DNA of 36,537 nucleotides from contig JAJZZA010000031.1 in the NCBI GenBank assembly GCA_021797825.1, forward strand, positions 1-36,537, read 5' to 3'. The notes under the pieces were generated by a model that worked only from the letters and a program-made list of their open reading frames with translations, did no database searches and was not told the DNA's origin. The stretch comes from Bacillota bacterium (GTDB lineage Bacteria > Bacillota > Sulfobacillia > Sulfobacillales > Sulfobacillaceae). The translations under genes and the position numbers were made by a program. Within the stretch, counting starts at the first letter, position 1, and each line of letters begins with the position of its first letter. Below, in pieces: positions 25,269 through 32,448 of the stretch.

Positions 25269-25434
25269 GATACGGGTACCATAGCACAGTCTGACTCAGG
25301 GAAGAAGCAGGGAAGGCTGCCAGTTGCCACGAACCTGCGTCAAGCGGTGTGCCTACCAACGGTCCACCTGCGGCGGATGCCACCTGCCCGGGCAGGGGAG
25401 TTGCGTTGTGATGGCATACGGAAGGGATTGAGGC

Positions 25435-25463
25435 TTGACAAAAGATTACTGAACGGTAAGTAT
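25435..25463 (+). promoter_or_regulatory. Promoter and probable TetR operator before the regulator gene
   Basis: TTGACA (25435-25440) is followed at 17-20 bp by AAGTATATC (-10 region about 25458-25466). Between and overlapping them, TTACTGAACGGTAA (25446-25459) is an imperfect palindrome (TTAC-N6-GTAA) of the kind bound by TetR-family repressors. It starts 24 bp before the ATG at 25470, which lacks a Shine-Dalgarno. Confidence 0.55.
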
Positions 25464-25469
25464 ATCATC

Positions 25470-26099
25470 ATGAAGGCTTCCATCACACGCTTGCGACTGG
25501 CGGCAGCGGCCGCCGAACTCTTTTATGCGCACGGGATTACCGCGTCGGGAGTCGATGCCGTGGTGCTTCGCGCCGGCGTCTCCAAACCGACGTTGTACAG
25601 CCATTATCAATCGAAGGCCGACTTGGTGACGGCGGCCCTGGAGTTCCAACACCATACCCGCCGACAAGCAGTGGAGGAGTTTTTGCGCGCTCGGTCCGAC
25701 CTGTCGCCTCATGAACGCCTGCTGTCGGTGTTTGATTGGCTGCAAACCTGGTACAGCGAGCAAGGGACTCGGGGTTGCGCCTTTCTGAACGCTGCGGCCG
25801 AACTGGTCGACCCGCAAGACGAGCCAGCGCGTAAGATTGTGCAACGGCATAAACGGTGGTGGCGAGAGTTGTTTATTCAATTGGCCAAAGAGGGAGGCGT
25901 AACGCGCTCCAGAGAATTGGCCGACGGTCTGCTGCTGCTAGTGGATGGGGTGAGTTCGCGGGTGCTGGTGATGGGGGAGGCCGGTGCGGCGTCGACGGCG
26001 CGGCAGCTGGCAGATATTTTGTGGTGGCACTACCGTGATCCGGCTAGCACGAGCCCAGGGACGGGAAATCGAGGGTCTGACCCTGGGGTGGATGCGTGA
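25470..26099 (+). CDS. TetR/AcrR-family transcriptional regulator
   Basis: This 209-aa one-component repressor has the N-terminal TetR helix-turn-helix: LRLAAAAAELFYAHGITASG, then VVLRAGVSKPTLYSHYQSK with the recognition helix at about residues 38-47. The C-terminal ligand domain contains GCAFLNAAAELVDP and a Trp-rich KRWWRELFIQ segment. ATG 25470 gives the usual distance to the HTH; the longer ORF from 25032 runs back through the divergent MFS promoter region and is not credible. It is translationally coupled to the following MFS gene (GTGA overlap), so it probably represses its own operon through the palindrome at 25446-25459, and possibly the divergent exporter as well. Confidence 0.9.
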   Translation: MKASITRLRLAAAAAELFYAHGITASGVDAVVLRAGVSKPTLYSHYQSKADLVTAALEFQHHTRRQAVEEFLRARSDLSPHERLLSVFDWLQTWYSEQGTRGCAFLNAAAELVDPQDEPARKIVQRHKRWWRELFIQLAKEGGVTRSRELADGLLLLVDGVSSRVLVMGEAGAASTARQLADILWWHYRDPASTSPGTGNRGSDPGVDA

Positions 26100-27382
26100 C
26101 GAGGCGTCGGCGGGCGGGCCGAAGCCCCTTAGGGACAGGGCCAAACAGCTCTTTAGAACCCGGCCAGGGTGGGTGCGTGCCGGCATTTCCCATTTGGGGA
26201 GCCGGGGCAATGGCTGTCGGACCGGCGGTGGCATTGGGGTTGGCTCGATTCGCCTATGCCTTGATCCTGCCGACGATGCGCCAGCATTTCGGATGGTCTT
26301 TGACGACGGCCGGTGTGATGAACACCGCCAATGCGGTCGGATACATGATTGGTGCCGCCGGTGCGGCCCGGATCGCCGGGCGGGTTGGGTCTCGGCGCAC
26401 GTTCTTAGTTAGCCTGACGGTTACCGCCGCGGCCCTGCTGGTAACGGCGGTGTCCAGCGGCACGGCGTGGATCGCGCTGTTTCGGTTGGTCAGCGGCCTG
26501 GCAGGCGGGATCGCCTTTGTGGTGGGTGGGGGACTGGTAGCGCAGGCAGGAGCTCACGACGCGCCGGGCCGTGCCGCGCTGCTCCTCGGCATCTATTTCG
26601 GAGGCGCGGGGTTTGGCATTGTGGTTTCCGCACTGACGGTGCCGGCTTTACTGGCGGTAGTCGGCCGAGCGATCGGGTGGCGCCTGGCCTGGGGTGTGCT
26701 GGGGGGCATCGGAATGCTTGGTCTGGCAGGGGCCATCCCAGCCACGCGATTGATCGACCGGCCAGGTGGGGCGGGAGTTCGTCGATCCCAAGACGGATGG
26801 CTTCTTGGCGGTTTTTGGCCGATGTTGGTGTCTTACGGACTGTACGGCGCGGGATACATCGTCTACATGACCTTTATCATTGCTTATTTTCAACAACGGG
26901 GGATAGGTCCGCAAGATATCACGTTGTTTTGGACGCTGCTGGGACTCGTGGCAATGCTATCCGGCTTTGTCTGGAGCCGCCTATTAGGCCGTATTCCCGG
27001 AGGGTTTGGAGCGGCCGGACTGGTGGTCTTGGTGCTCAGCGGAGTCTTGCTGCCGCTCTGGTCGACGGCGCTTGCGCCGATATTGGGGTCCGCGGTTCTG
27101 TTCGGTCTAGGCTTCTTGGCGGTGGTTACGGCGATCACCGTGGTGGTGCGCCGCAACCTGGCTCCCGAGTATTGGACCGGGGCTCTGGCCGGTCTGACGG
27201 TTGCCTTCGGACTGGGTCAGAGCGCGGGACCGACTTTGGCCGGATATGTCTCGAGCGGACCAGATGGGGTGCGGTCAGGACTTTTGGTCAGCGCCGGAAT
27301 TCTTGCGGCGAGCGCCATGCTGGCGGTGTTGCAGCGGGATGACGCGGCGAGCCCCGTCCGCCGCGTGCCATCCGTAGAGTGA
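26096..27382 (+). CDS. YbfB/YjiJ-family MFS transporter
   Basis: This membrane protein of up to 428 aa has 12 predicted helices. Helix 1 is GPAVALGLARFAYALILPTM, with the Gly-x-x-Arg-Phe signature of the YbfB/YjiJ group. The motif-A-like loop is GRVGSRRTFLVSLTV, and later come LFRLVSGLAGGIAFVVGGG, LLLGIYFGGAGFGIVVSA and LLGLVAMLSGFVWSRLLGRI. It is presumably a drug or metabolite exporter controlled by the coupled TetR protein. GTG 26096 overlaps the tetR stop by 4 bp. An alternative start is ATG 26210 (MAVGPAVALG), with GGAG 8 nt upstream, which would remove a 38-residue hydrophilic leader. No terminator was found after it. Confidence 0.85.
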   Translation: MTRRRRAGRSPLGTGPNSSLEPGQGGCVPAFPIWGAGAMAVGPAVALGLARFAYALILPTMRQHFGWSLTTAGVMNTANAVGYMIGAAGAARIAGRVGSRRTFLVSLTVTAAALLVTAVSSGTAWIALFRLVSGLAGGIAFVVGGGLVAQAGAHDAPGRAALLLGIYFGGAGFGIVVSALTVPALLAVVGRAIGWRLAWGVLGGIGMLGLAGAIPATRLIDRPGGAGVRRSQDGWLLGGFWPMLVSYGLYGAGYIVYMTFIIAYFQQRGIGPQDITLFWTLLGLVAMLSGFVWSRLLGRIPGGFGAAGLVVLVLSGVLLPLWSTALAPILGSAVLFGLGFLAVVTAITVVVRRNLAPEYWTGALAGLTVAFGLGQSAGPTLAGYVSSGPDGVRSGLLVSAGILAASAMLAVLQRDDAASPVRRVPSVE

Positions 27383-27499
27383 GACGGGAGTGCGTGATAA
27401 AATACCTCTGCCCCCCCGCGTTTGTCTAATCTCCGCAGCGGGAAGAACGGACAGCAGGCCCCATTATCGCGCATGGATAGATGAAAGGGGAGTGCGCAA

Positions 27500-27928
27500 G
27501 TGAAAGAGTCGTTGCAAGTGGGTATTGAGCACACCCTACGGTTTCGGGTGTCGCCTGCACAAATAGTTCCGGCGCTTTATCCCGAAGCCCCGGAGTTTCA
27601 AGTGATGCCGGCAGTCTTTGCCACCGGGTTTATGGTAGGACTCATTGAGTGGGCGTGTGTGCAGGCCATCAGTCCCCACCTCGATGGGCCCAATGAGCAG
27701 ACGGTGGGCACACACATTAACGTCAGCCACGAAGCCGCCACGCCGCCCGGGATGGAGGTTGCGGTGAAGGTCCGCCTCACGGAAGTGCAGGGCCGGCATC
27801 TGGAGTTCGTGGTGGAAGCCTATGATGGAGTCGATGTCATCAGCCGGGGCACCCACGAGCGCTTTATCATTGATGTGGAGCGGTTCACGCAAAAGGTGCA
27901 GCGCAAGCAGTCGGCGGTGGGTAAGTGA
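27500..27928 (+). CDS. FlK-like hotdog thioesterase
   Basis: This 142-aa single hotdog-domain protein resembles fluoroacetyl-CoA-thioesterase-type (FlK/YbgC-unlike) proteins. The conserved blocks are in order: PAVFATGFMVGLIEWACVQA (Thr and Glu on the central helix), TVGTHINVSHEAATPPGMEV (catalytic-type His), and GRHLEFVVEAYDGVDVISRG ahead of THERFIIDVERF. Members hydrolyse small acyl-CoA esters; the natural substrate here is unknown. GTG 27500 has AAGGGGAG 7-8 nt upstream. It is a single-gene unit downstream of the TetR-MFS operon. Confidence 0.85.
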   Translation: MKESLQVGIEHTLRFRVSPAQIVPALYPEAPEFQVMPAVFATGFMVGLIEWACVQAISPHLDGPNEQTVGTHINVSHEAATPPGMEVAVKVRLTEVQGRHLEFVVEAYDGVDVISRGTHERFIIDVERFTQKVQRKQSAVGK

Positions 27929-28080
27929 AGTGGTGCGGTGACCGGTCGATAAACCGCATAGAGGAGCGGGCGAGTGCATAAAGACGAGCCACGCAATTAA
28001 TCGGGATGTCATCAGTTCGCGCGTTTCGGAGGTGCAGCCGATGCCCGTGGCCTGGGCCAGCACCCCTTTCATGTTTTAAT

Positions 28081-28703
28081 TTAATCGATGCCACGCCGCG
28101 GTGATCCATGGCGTGGCCTCTGCGGAATCGGTTGACCAGACCGCGTGGGCGACGTTGTCGACATATGCGCTGGCCTGGAAAAGTCCAGTTCGCGATCACG
28201 GCCCCCCCGGTTAAACGCAGAGTCACCGCAAGGTTGTCCCAAATCCAATGGGATCCATCCCCGATCACGACAAGGCGCTGGCACGAGGGATCGTCTAGGA
28301 CCATCGTGCGCGCCTGCGCCACGAGGCGCGACCAACACGCCGAGCGGGGTTCGACCCCGATAAAGAATTCGCTGGGGGCCATACTCCGGTGACTGGTGTT
28401 TGCTTTCCTCGGCATCCACCCCATTGGCGCTCAAAGCGTCCCCACGCCTCCCTGGCCCTCATGCCGCCCCGGCTCTGGCCGCGCCGTATGGACCATGGAT
28501 CCTTCCAACGAGACGAGCACCCTACTGGCTCCCGGTGCCGGCGCCATCGGGAGGGCACCGGATTGGATGGCTTCGATGGTGTGCGGCTCCGGACGTTTTA
28601 CCCATGCCCCAGCAGCAGTAAGCCCACGTGTTTGGCACGGGGAAGGGCGGGAGTTGGCCGGGAATACAGTGCGCCTGCAATTACGGCACGGGATCACACG
28701 CAC
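28081..28703 (-). pseudogene. Transposase remnant, ISKra4-like, frameshifted
   Basis: Three reading frames on the minus strand carry successive pieces of one transposase. The first is a Cys-containing N-terminal piece with KRPEPHTIEAIQSGALPMAP and LVSLEGSMVHTARPEPGRHE. The second has EFFIGVEPRSACWSRLVAQA and LVVIGDGSHWIWDNLAVTL. After a further shift comes FQASAYVDNVAHAVWSTDSA. The DGxHWIWD block followed by a DFYHA-like His motif is typical of ISKra4-type DDE transposases, though exact family placement is uncertain. Frameshifts near 28435 and 28185 and the missing C-terminus make it non-functional. It overlaps nothing else. Confidence 0.65.
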
Positions 28704-28765
28704 TGACTATGATGGAGGTCTCGCCGCACTCATTGATCACAACGCTAGGTAGCTGAGAGGTCAGG

Positions 28766-29314
28766 TCACGCACGAAAGATCCCGGCGACAATCAAGGATT
28801 TGTCCGAAAAGAGCGGACTGACGACGTTATCTGAAGCGCGATAGGGGCCATGGCGTTGATAGCCCTCGGCGGTCAAACGGTATATCGTTAGCGTTTGATC
28901 GTCGGGATCGACTACCCAATACTCATTGACTCCGAAGCGTGCGTGGAGATGTGCTTTAACCCCTAGATCCCGGTCTCGGGTACCTAGCGACAACACCTCG
29001 ACGACCAAATCCGGAGCCCCCTGCACGTTCGCATCGGTCACAATGGCCAACCGATCGGTCCGAATGAAGATCAAATCCGGTTCGACGACATTATAGCGGT
29101 CTAGGACGACATCGAGTGGCGCCGTATAGACTTCGCCATAGCCTTCGTGTTCGAGGGCGCGAAAGAAGTCCGCGCAATTTAGCACAACACGCTGATGTCT
29201 TGGCTTAGGAGACGGACTCACAGCCAGATCTCCTTGCAGGATTTCATGAAGATTGCCGTTATCTGGCAAGTGAGCGAGATCCTCCACGGTAAATACAGGC
29301 CGAATCACGTCCAT
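28766..29314 (-). CDS. Uma2-family (DUF820) PD-(D/E)XK nuclease-like protein
   Basis: This 182-aa Uma2-family restriction-endonuclease-fold protein has the family signature complete: GNLHEILQGDLAVSPSPKPRHQ (substrate-side Glu), VEPDLIFIRTDR, APDLVVEVLSLGTRDRDLGVK (Asp...Glu-x-x-x...Lys core of the PD-(D/E)XK fold) and FGVNEYWVVDPDDQTLTIYRL. Such proteins are abundant in cyanobacteria and some Bacillota, often near mobile DNA, with no settled biological role. ATG 29314 is chosen because GGAGGAGGTG lies 8-10 nt upstream; the longer ORF runs into the small-gene remnant at 29305-29454. Its start overlaps the stop of that remnant. Confidence 0.85.
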   Translation of the reverse strand: MDVIRPVFTVEDLAHLPDNGNLHEILQGDLAVSPSPKPRHQRVVLNCADFFRALEHEGYGEVYTAPLDVVLDRYNVVEPDLIFIRTDRLAIVTDANVQGAPDLVVEVLSLGTRDRDLGVKAHLHARFGVNEYWVVDPDDQTLTIYRLTAEGYQRHGPYRASDNVVSPLFSDKSLIVAGIFRA

Positions 29315-29454
29315 CCGCGCACACCTCCTCCACACAGTATTGCATGAGACGCTTCGGATCGGGCCGTCCGGTGTGCTGGGCGGACGGCCAGTACACCGGC
29401 CATAACGGCCACCAGGCCATAGATTCGAAGCAACCCGTGATAGGAGTCGAACAT
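29305..29454 (-). pseudogene. Truncated copy A of a small membrane-protein family
   Basis: A 49-codon ORF begins MFDSYHGLLRIYGLVAVMAG and shares its first ~30 residues with the genes at 29753 and 31732 (S-Y-H/R...R-x-YGL-x-AVMA...GVLA-V/I-RP-x-H). The remaining ~100 residues of the family are missing, and the Shine-Dalgarno is degraded to AGAAGG. The upstream leader is partly conserved with copy C (ATTAGTGATA). The stop codon lies inside the first codons of the Uma2 gene (ATGGACGTGA). It is probably a relic, though short translation and coupling to Uma2 cannot be excluded. Confidence 0.6.
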
Positions 29455-29599
29455 CAATACGCCTTCTGTGATAGCCAGAACATATCACTAATCGACATCC
29501 GAGCCGGGATAATGAGGGAGAGAGGTTCTAATCGAATGATACGCGCTGGACGTTAGGCGAGCGAGCCAGCCAACGATAACATATCGGCATCTGGATGAA

Positions 29600-29752
29600 G
29601 CAACGTCCGCCTCTTGCGCACGATTATGCGGCATCTACGCTTGCGCGTCAAGCGCCGATCGCGCTATGCTCATGGCGATGTTCATGCTTATTATTATGCC
29701 CCGACGCCGTACGGGTTGGTGATGTCTTTTCCCTCTCACAGGAGGCTACTTT
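29600..29752 (+). repeat. Conserved leader of copy B, repeated before copy C
   Basis: About 150 bp before copy B are nearly identical to the leader of copy C on the other strand (31733-31880). For example, CGCTTGCGCGTCAAGCGCCG is shared exactly, as is the following GATCGCGCTA. It contains a GCTTG/CAAGC hairpin. A basic peptide frame (LRTIM-x-H-x-RLRVKRRSRY) is open in both copies, but the differences between copies are mostly non-synonymous, so a regulatory leader is likelier than a coding one. Confidence 0.6.
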
Positions 29753-30226
29753 ATGTCGCTGTCCTATCACCAATGGCTGCGCGCCTATGGCCTGGTGGCC
29801 GTCATGGCCTTGGCCATGGCCGTCACGGTGGCCGTGATCGTTTTCCGCGCGCCGCCACAGGGGCGGCCGCCGGCCGCCCCTAATGCCGCGCCATTAGCTC
29901 GTTACCGAACGCCCGCCAGTCGCGCGCTTCGAGGCATCCTGGCCCAGGAACAGTACGTCATGGCCTGGCAGCCGGCCCCGGTCCAGCGTATCTGGCTCAG
30001 TGCCCATGACCCCGACATCTATCTCGGGGGCTATTCTGGCGGTTCATCCGTGGCCGCCTTCTTTTTCTACGCTCCGCAGTCTCTGGTGCCATCCTTACCC
30101 GGTGTGATTACCGGAATTGGCAATCCACCGCCGGGGGACGTGGGGGTGTTGCTGCCCACGCAGGTACCGCATTGGCCCGTGTGGCCCGCCACCCCCATTC
30201 ATGCCGGCACGGTCACGCTCCGCTAA
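29753..30226 (+). CDS. Copy B of small single-helix membrane-protein family
   Basis: This 157-aa protein of unknown function has one N-terminal membrane helix (YGLVAVMALAMAVTVAVIVF, about residues 12-31) behind a short basic start, a Pro/Ala-rich linker, and a C-terminal domain outside the membrane with AQEQYVMAWQPAPVQRIW. It is paralogous to copy C (31325-31732), which has AEETYLMAAQPVSVRDYW at the same place. AGGAGG lies 7 nt before the ATG in both. It converges on the LysM gene: the two stop codons overlap in CTAA. No enzymatic motif was recognised. Context and leader conservation suggest a duplicated, separately regulated gene. Confidence 0.7.
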   Translation: MSLSYHQWLRAYGLVAVMALAMAVTVAVIVFRAPPQGRPPAAPNAAPLARYRTPASRALRGILAQEQYVMAWQPAPVQRIWLSAHDPDIYLGGYSGGSSVAAFFFYAPQSLVPSLPGVITGIGNPPPGDVGVLLPTQVPHWPVWPATPIHAGTVTLR

Positions 30227-30729
30227 GGGCAGCAACTAAACTCCGAGCCCATGCAGCCGAATTGGCCCCACCCGGAGGCGCTGGGATAGTTGAGTCCGAT
30301 CCCCACACCGTCCAGGCCGTTCGTTTCCCAGTCGGCCGTCTCGTTGGTGTTTCCGACGGTGCCGGAAAAGACGCTGCAACAATAGCCATTCTGGATGCAG
30401 CTATCGGTGGTCCCTGTCGTTTCCGAGGGATAATCCACGTAGATCATCTCAAGCAAGTATTCGTGGCAGTTCCCGTTCGCGTCCATATATCGCAATGCCG
30501 CGGGAAGCTGGATGATCCAACCCGGCTGAATCGTGGCGCTGGCCAAAAAACAATTCCAATTACAGAGAAGGTCGATGGCATTCGGATCGTCCGTGTCATA
30601 GAATGCATCGGTGATACCGGTCATCGTATCGCCGCTCTGGACCTCGTAGGCCGGTAATATCCCCGGCGTGGTGTAGCCCGAGCAAAGGCCGCTAATGGTA
30701 ACATCAATGTTATACTGCGCCTGTGCCAT
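30223..30729 (-). CDS. Cysteine-rich LysM-domain protein
   Basis: This 168-aa protein has a LysM module at residues 27-76: AYEVQSGDTMTGITDAFYD, then N-x-x-D-x-L, and PGWIIQLP. LysM domains bind N-acetylglucosamine polymers such as peptidoglycan. It has ten cysteines (16, 56, 60, 88, 111, 117, 118, 159, 166, 167), two of them inside the LysM module, and the C-terminus is rich in Gly/Asn/Ser and ends SCCP. There is no signal peptide, so either it is exported by another route or it is assembled inside the mother cell, as spore-coat proteins are (inference). TAGGAGGG lies 8 nt before the ATG, an excellent ribosome site. It is probably the last gene of a minus-strand unit starting with copy C. Confidence 0.75.
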   Translation of the reverse strand: MAQAQYNIDVTISGLCSGYTTPGILPAYEVQSGDTMTGITDAFYDTDDPNAIDLLCNWNCFLASATIQPGWIIQLPAALRYMDANGNCHEYLLEMIYVDYPSETTGTTDSCIQNGYCCSVFSGTVGNTNETADWETNGLDGVGIGLNYPSASGWGQFGCMGSEFSCCP

Positions 30730-30742
30730 GCCCTTAACCCTC

Positions 30743-30886
30743 CTAAACTGTCATCCCGTATGCCTGGCCGTTTTGCAGATACACGCCCGCCGTCCCCGCC
30801 GGCCGGTAAATTGCGGCGTTTTGGCTGGCAAACGACGGAACACCGCGTGCCCCGCGTGCCCCTTTAGGGCGTGCGATAGCCCGCAC
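30743..30886 (-). CDS. Possible 47-aa ORF before the LysM gene
   Basis: A GTG-started frame (VRAIARPKGARGARGVPSFA, continuing to end NGQAYGMTV) closes with TAG inside the ribosome site of the LysM gene. The C-terminal half looks protein-like (GVYLQNGQAYGMTV), which suggests either a small gene or the true, frameshifted C-terminus of the Asn-tract ORF it overlaps by 23 bp. No ribosome site precedes it. Confidence 0.25.
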   Translation of the reverse strand: MRAIARPKGARGARGVPSFASQNAAIYRPAGTAGVYLQNGQAYGMTV

Positions 30887-31328
30887 CCGTCCGGATGCCC
30901 GTCCATCGCACCGGCCCGATGGCGGGGGATCCCCGGCCCGCCGTCTGGCCGGATGCGGTTTGGAGCTCGTGGTAAGTCGGCGTGTTGGTGATGGTCTTGA
31001 AGACGTGCTGCCCCGAGCCGGACGACTGTATTCTTAATGCCTTGGTGGCATTTAACCCGGTCGGATCGGCGGGATGTGCAATAACCGACTGTAACGGCGA
31101 CCTGGCGGTCGGCGGCCGGGTATTATTATTATTATTATTATTACCCACGACCCTGCGAGACGGCTCGACCACGTATGATTTTTGCTGCCGTTGCTGGGGG
31201 ACCGATCCCGTGGCGACGGGGCTATCGGGGACACCCAGCCAGACCAATGGCTGCACCTGCGCCGATGGGGGAACCGCCGGCTCGGGATTTTCGACGGCGG
31301 CCGACACCTGCTCAGCCGGCACCGTCAA
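30864..31328 (-). CDS. ORF with in-frame Asn tract, function unknown
   Basis: This 154-aa hydrophilic, Pro/Ser/Thr-rich protein has no membrane helix or known domain. A run of seven Asn (residues 63-69) is encoded by an AAT trinucleotide repeat. Its TTG start overlaps the stop of copy C in TTGA, which suggests translational coupling and favours this strand. However, an opposing plus-strand ORF (GTG 30982 to 31335, 117 aa) is also open, turns the same repeat into a Leu run, and is Cys-rich (KTCCPEPDDC, FCCRCW, GCTCADG), as the neighbouring LysM protein is. I cannot decide with certainty which strand is coding. Confidence 0.45.
   Translation of the reverse strand: MTVPAEQVSAAVENPEPAVPPSAQVQPLVWLGVPDSPVATGSVPQQRQQKSYVVEPSRRVVGNNNNNNNTRPPTARSPLQSVIAHPADPTGLNATKALRIQSSGSGQHVFKTITNTPTYHELQTASGQTAGRGSPAIGPVRWTGIRTGAGYRTP
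31121..31143. repeat. ATT trinucleotide microsatellite
   Basis: About 7.7 uninterrupted units of TAT/ATT stand in an otherwise GC-rich region. On the minus strand it codes for Asn codons, on the plus strand for Leu codons (TTA). Unit gain or loss keeps both frames open and changes only the tract length. Confidence 0.9.
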
Positions 31329-31732
31329 TTGTTAGCACATGGATGCAGGGTCATCGGCACCCCGGTGATGGGGGGCAGCGTGGATTGGGTTCCGGGCCAT
31401 CCGGCCGGCACGTGATCGAGAATGTCCATGACCGCCCCGGTGCCCGTGCGCCCCGCGAGGCCGTCCCCGAAGTAATAGGCGCGGGTCTCCGGCGAATAAT
31501 AGATGGGGGGCCGTCCGAGCACACGCCAGTAGTCGCGCACGCTCACCGGTTGCGCGGCCATCAGATAGGTTTCCTCGGCCCGCACGCCCGCCAGGTGGAT
31601 GGGCGTGCAGCCCGGGGCCGTCTGGTGCCCCGGCCGAATCGCCAGCACGCCCACCGTGACCGCCAGCGCGGCCGCCATGACGGCCCCCAGGCCATAGGCA
31701 CGAAACCACCGGCGATAGGATATCGACATAAA
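31325..31732 (-). CDS. Copy C of small single-helix membrane-protein family
   Basis: This 135-aa protein is paralogous to copy B: MSISYRRWFRAYGLGAVMAA, one membrane helix at about residues 11-31, then an extracytoplasmic domain with AEETYLMAAQPVSVRDYW and YYFGDGLAGRTGTGAVMDI, ending PMTLHPCANN. ATG 31732 has AGGAGG 7 nt upstream. An in-frame extension to 31918 exists, but in copy B the same leader is out of frame with the gene, so the internal start is preferred. It is the first gene of a probable unit with the Asn-tract ORF (4-bp overlap) and the LysM gene. Confidence 0.7.
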   Translation of the reverse strand, partial: FMSISYRRWFRAYGLGAVMAAALAVTVGVLAIRPGHQTAPGCTPIHLAGVRAEETYLMAAQPVSVRDYWRVLGRPPIYYSPETRAYYFGDGLAGRTGTGAVMDILDHVPAGWPGTQSTLPPITGVPMTLHPCANN

Positions 31733-32017
31733 TGGCCTCCTGGGATAGCGGAAACGTATCACTAATGAGAACGGGCAGGCGACATAATAAAACACATCGC
31801 CATTAGAGTAGCGCGATCGGCGCTTGACGCGCAAGCGTTGATGCCACATAATCGTGCGCAAGAGGCGGAACCACGTCCGATAAGAGGGATTATGTAAACT
31901 AGTAGAGAGGGGAGTCATACCATCAGGAGTCAGTCATTACCGTAGCGGGGGTATGGCAACGATTCCTTGAATTTCGGGCCATAGGACCATAAGACAAGTA
32001 AATCCGCCGACGAATTA

Positions 32018-32059
32018 GGGGTTTGTTTAGCAATGGAACGAAAACTGCAATAGGACTTA
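32018..32059 (+). repeat. Tn3-family terminal inverted repeat
   Basis: Starting GGGGTTTG and containing AATGGAACGAAAACT before ending GGACTTAA, this closely follows the 38-bp end of Tn3 (GGGGTCTG...AGTGGAACGAAAACT...TTAAG). The stop codon of the adjacent tnpA fragment overlaps its inner end, as in Tn3-type elements. It marks the left border of transposon DNA; 31919-32017 outside it has no recognisable gene. The partner end was not found in the window. Confidence 0.75.
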
Positions 32060-32350
32060 ACGGACGGGATGGGTGGTCAGCGGACGGAGGCGTCCTTGCG
32101 CAACCGACTCAGGCACATCAAATGAGTAATGTCCTAGCATTGTAATGTGGTCATGGCCTAAGGGCGACAATCGGGCGACGTCAGCCTCGTCGATGGCCGA
32201 CCTGCCCTCGCCCAACGCATCCACCGCCACCCCCATATACCGGGTGTTCCACAAGATGATCGCATTCACCACTAATCCCAGCGCATGCAGTTGGTCCTCT
32301 TGGCCCTCGCGATACGCTTGATGCAATTCGCCCCGTTTGCCGTAGAACAC
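32057..32350 (-). pseudogene. Tn3-family transposase C-terminal fragment
   Basis: The last 97 residues of a Tn3 TnpA begin VFYGKRGELHQAYREGQEDQ and end HITMLGHYSFDVPESVAQG. They are clearly homologous to, but diverged from, the end of the larger tnpA at 32449. The catalytic residues are missing. The 94 bp between this homology and the larger gene (32355-32448) do not encode TnpA sequence, so the fragment is the remnant of a second, related element joined at this point. It abuts the terminal repeat at 32018-32059. Confidence 0.85.
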
Positions 32351-32448
32351 GGGGTATCGGTAGTAATGGAACAAAAAACCGGAATAATGATTCCAATTCA
32401 TACCAATCAGAATTTGGCGATGTCGTGACATGACGACATGACAGCATA

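Noticed and set aside
25032-25469. N-terminal extension of the TetR ORF
   Set aside because: It would place 146 extra residues before the helix-turn-helix and run through the divergent MFS gene and promoter; the start at 25470 is canonical for the family.
27536-28072. 178-codon minus-strand ORF
   Set aside because: Antisense to the hotdog thioesterase, which shows all family blocks on the plus strand.
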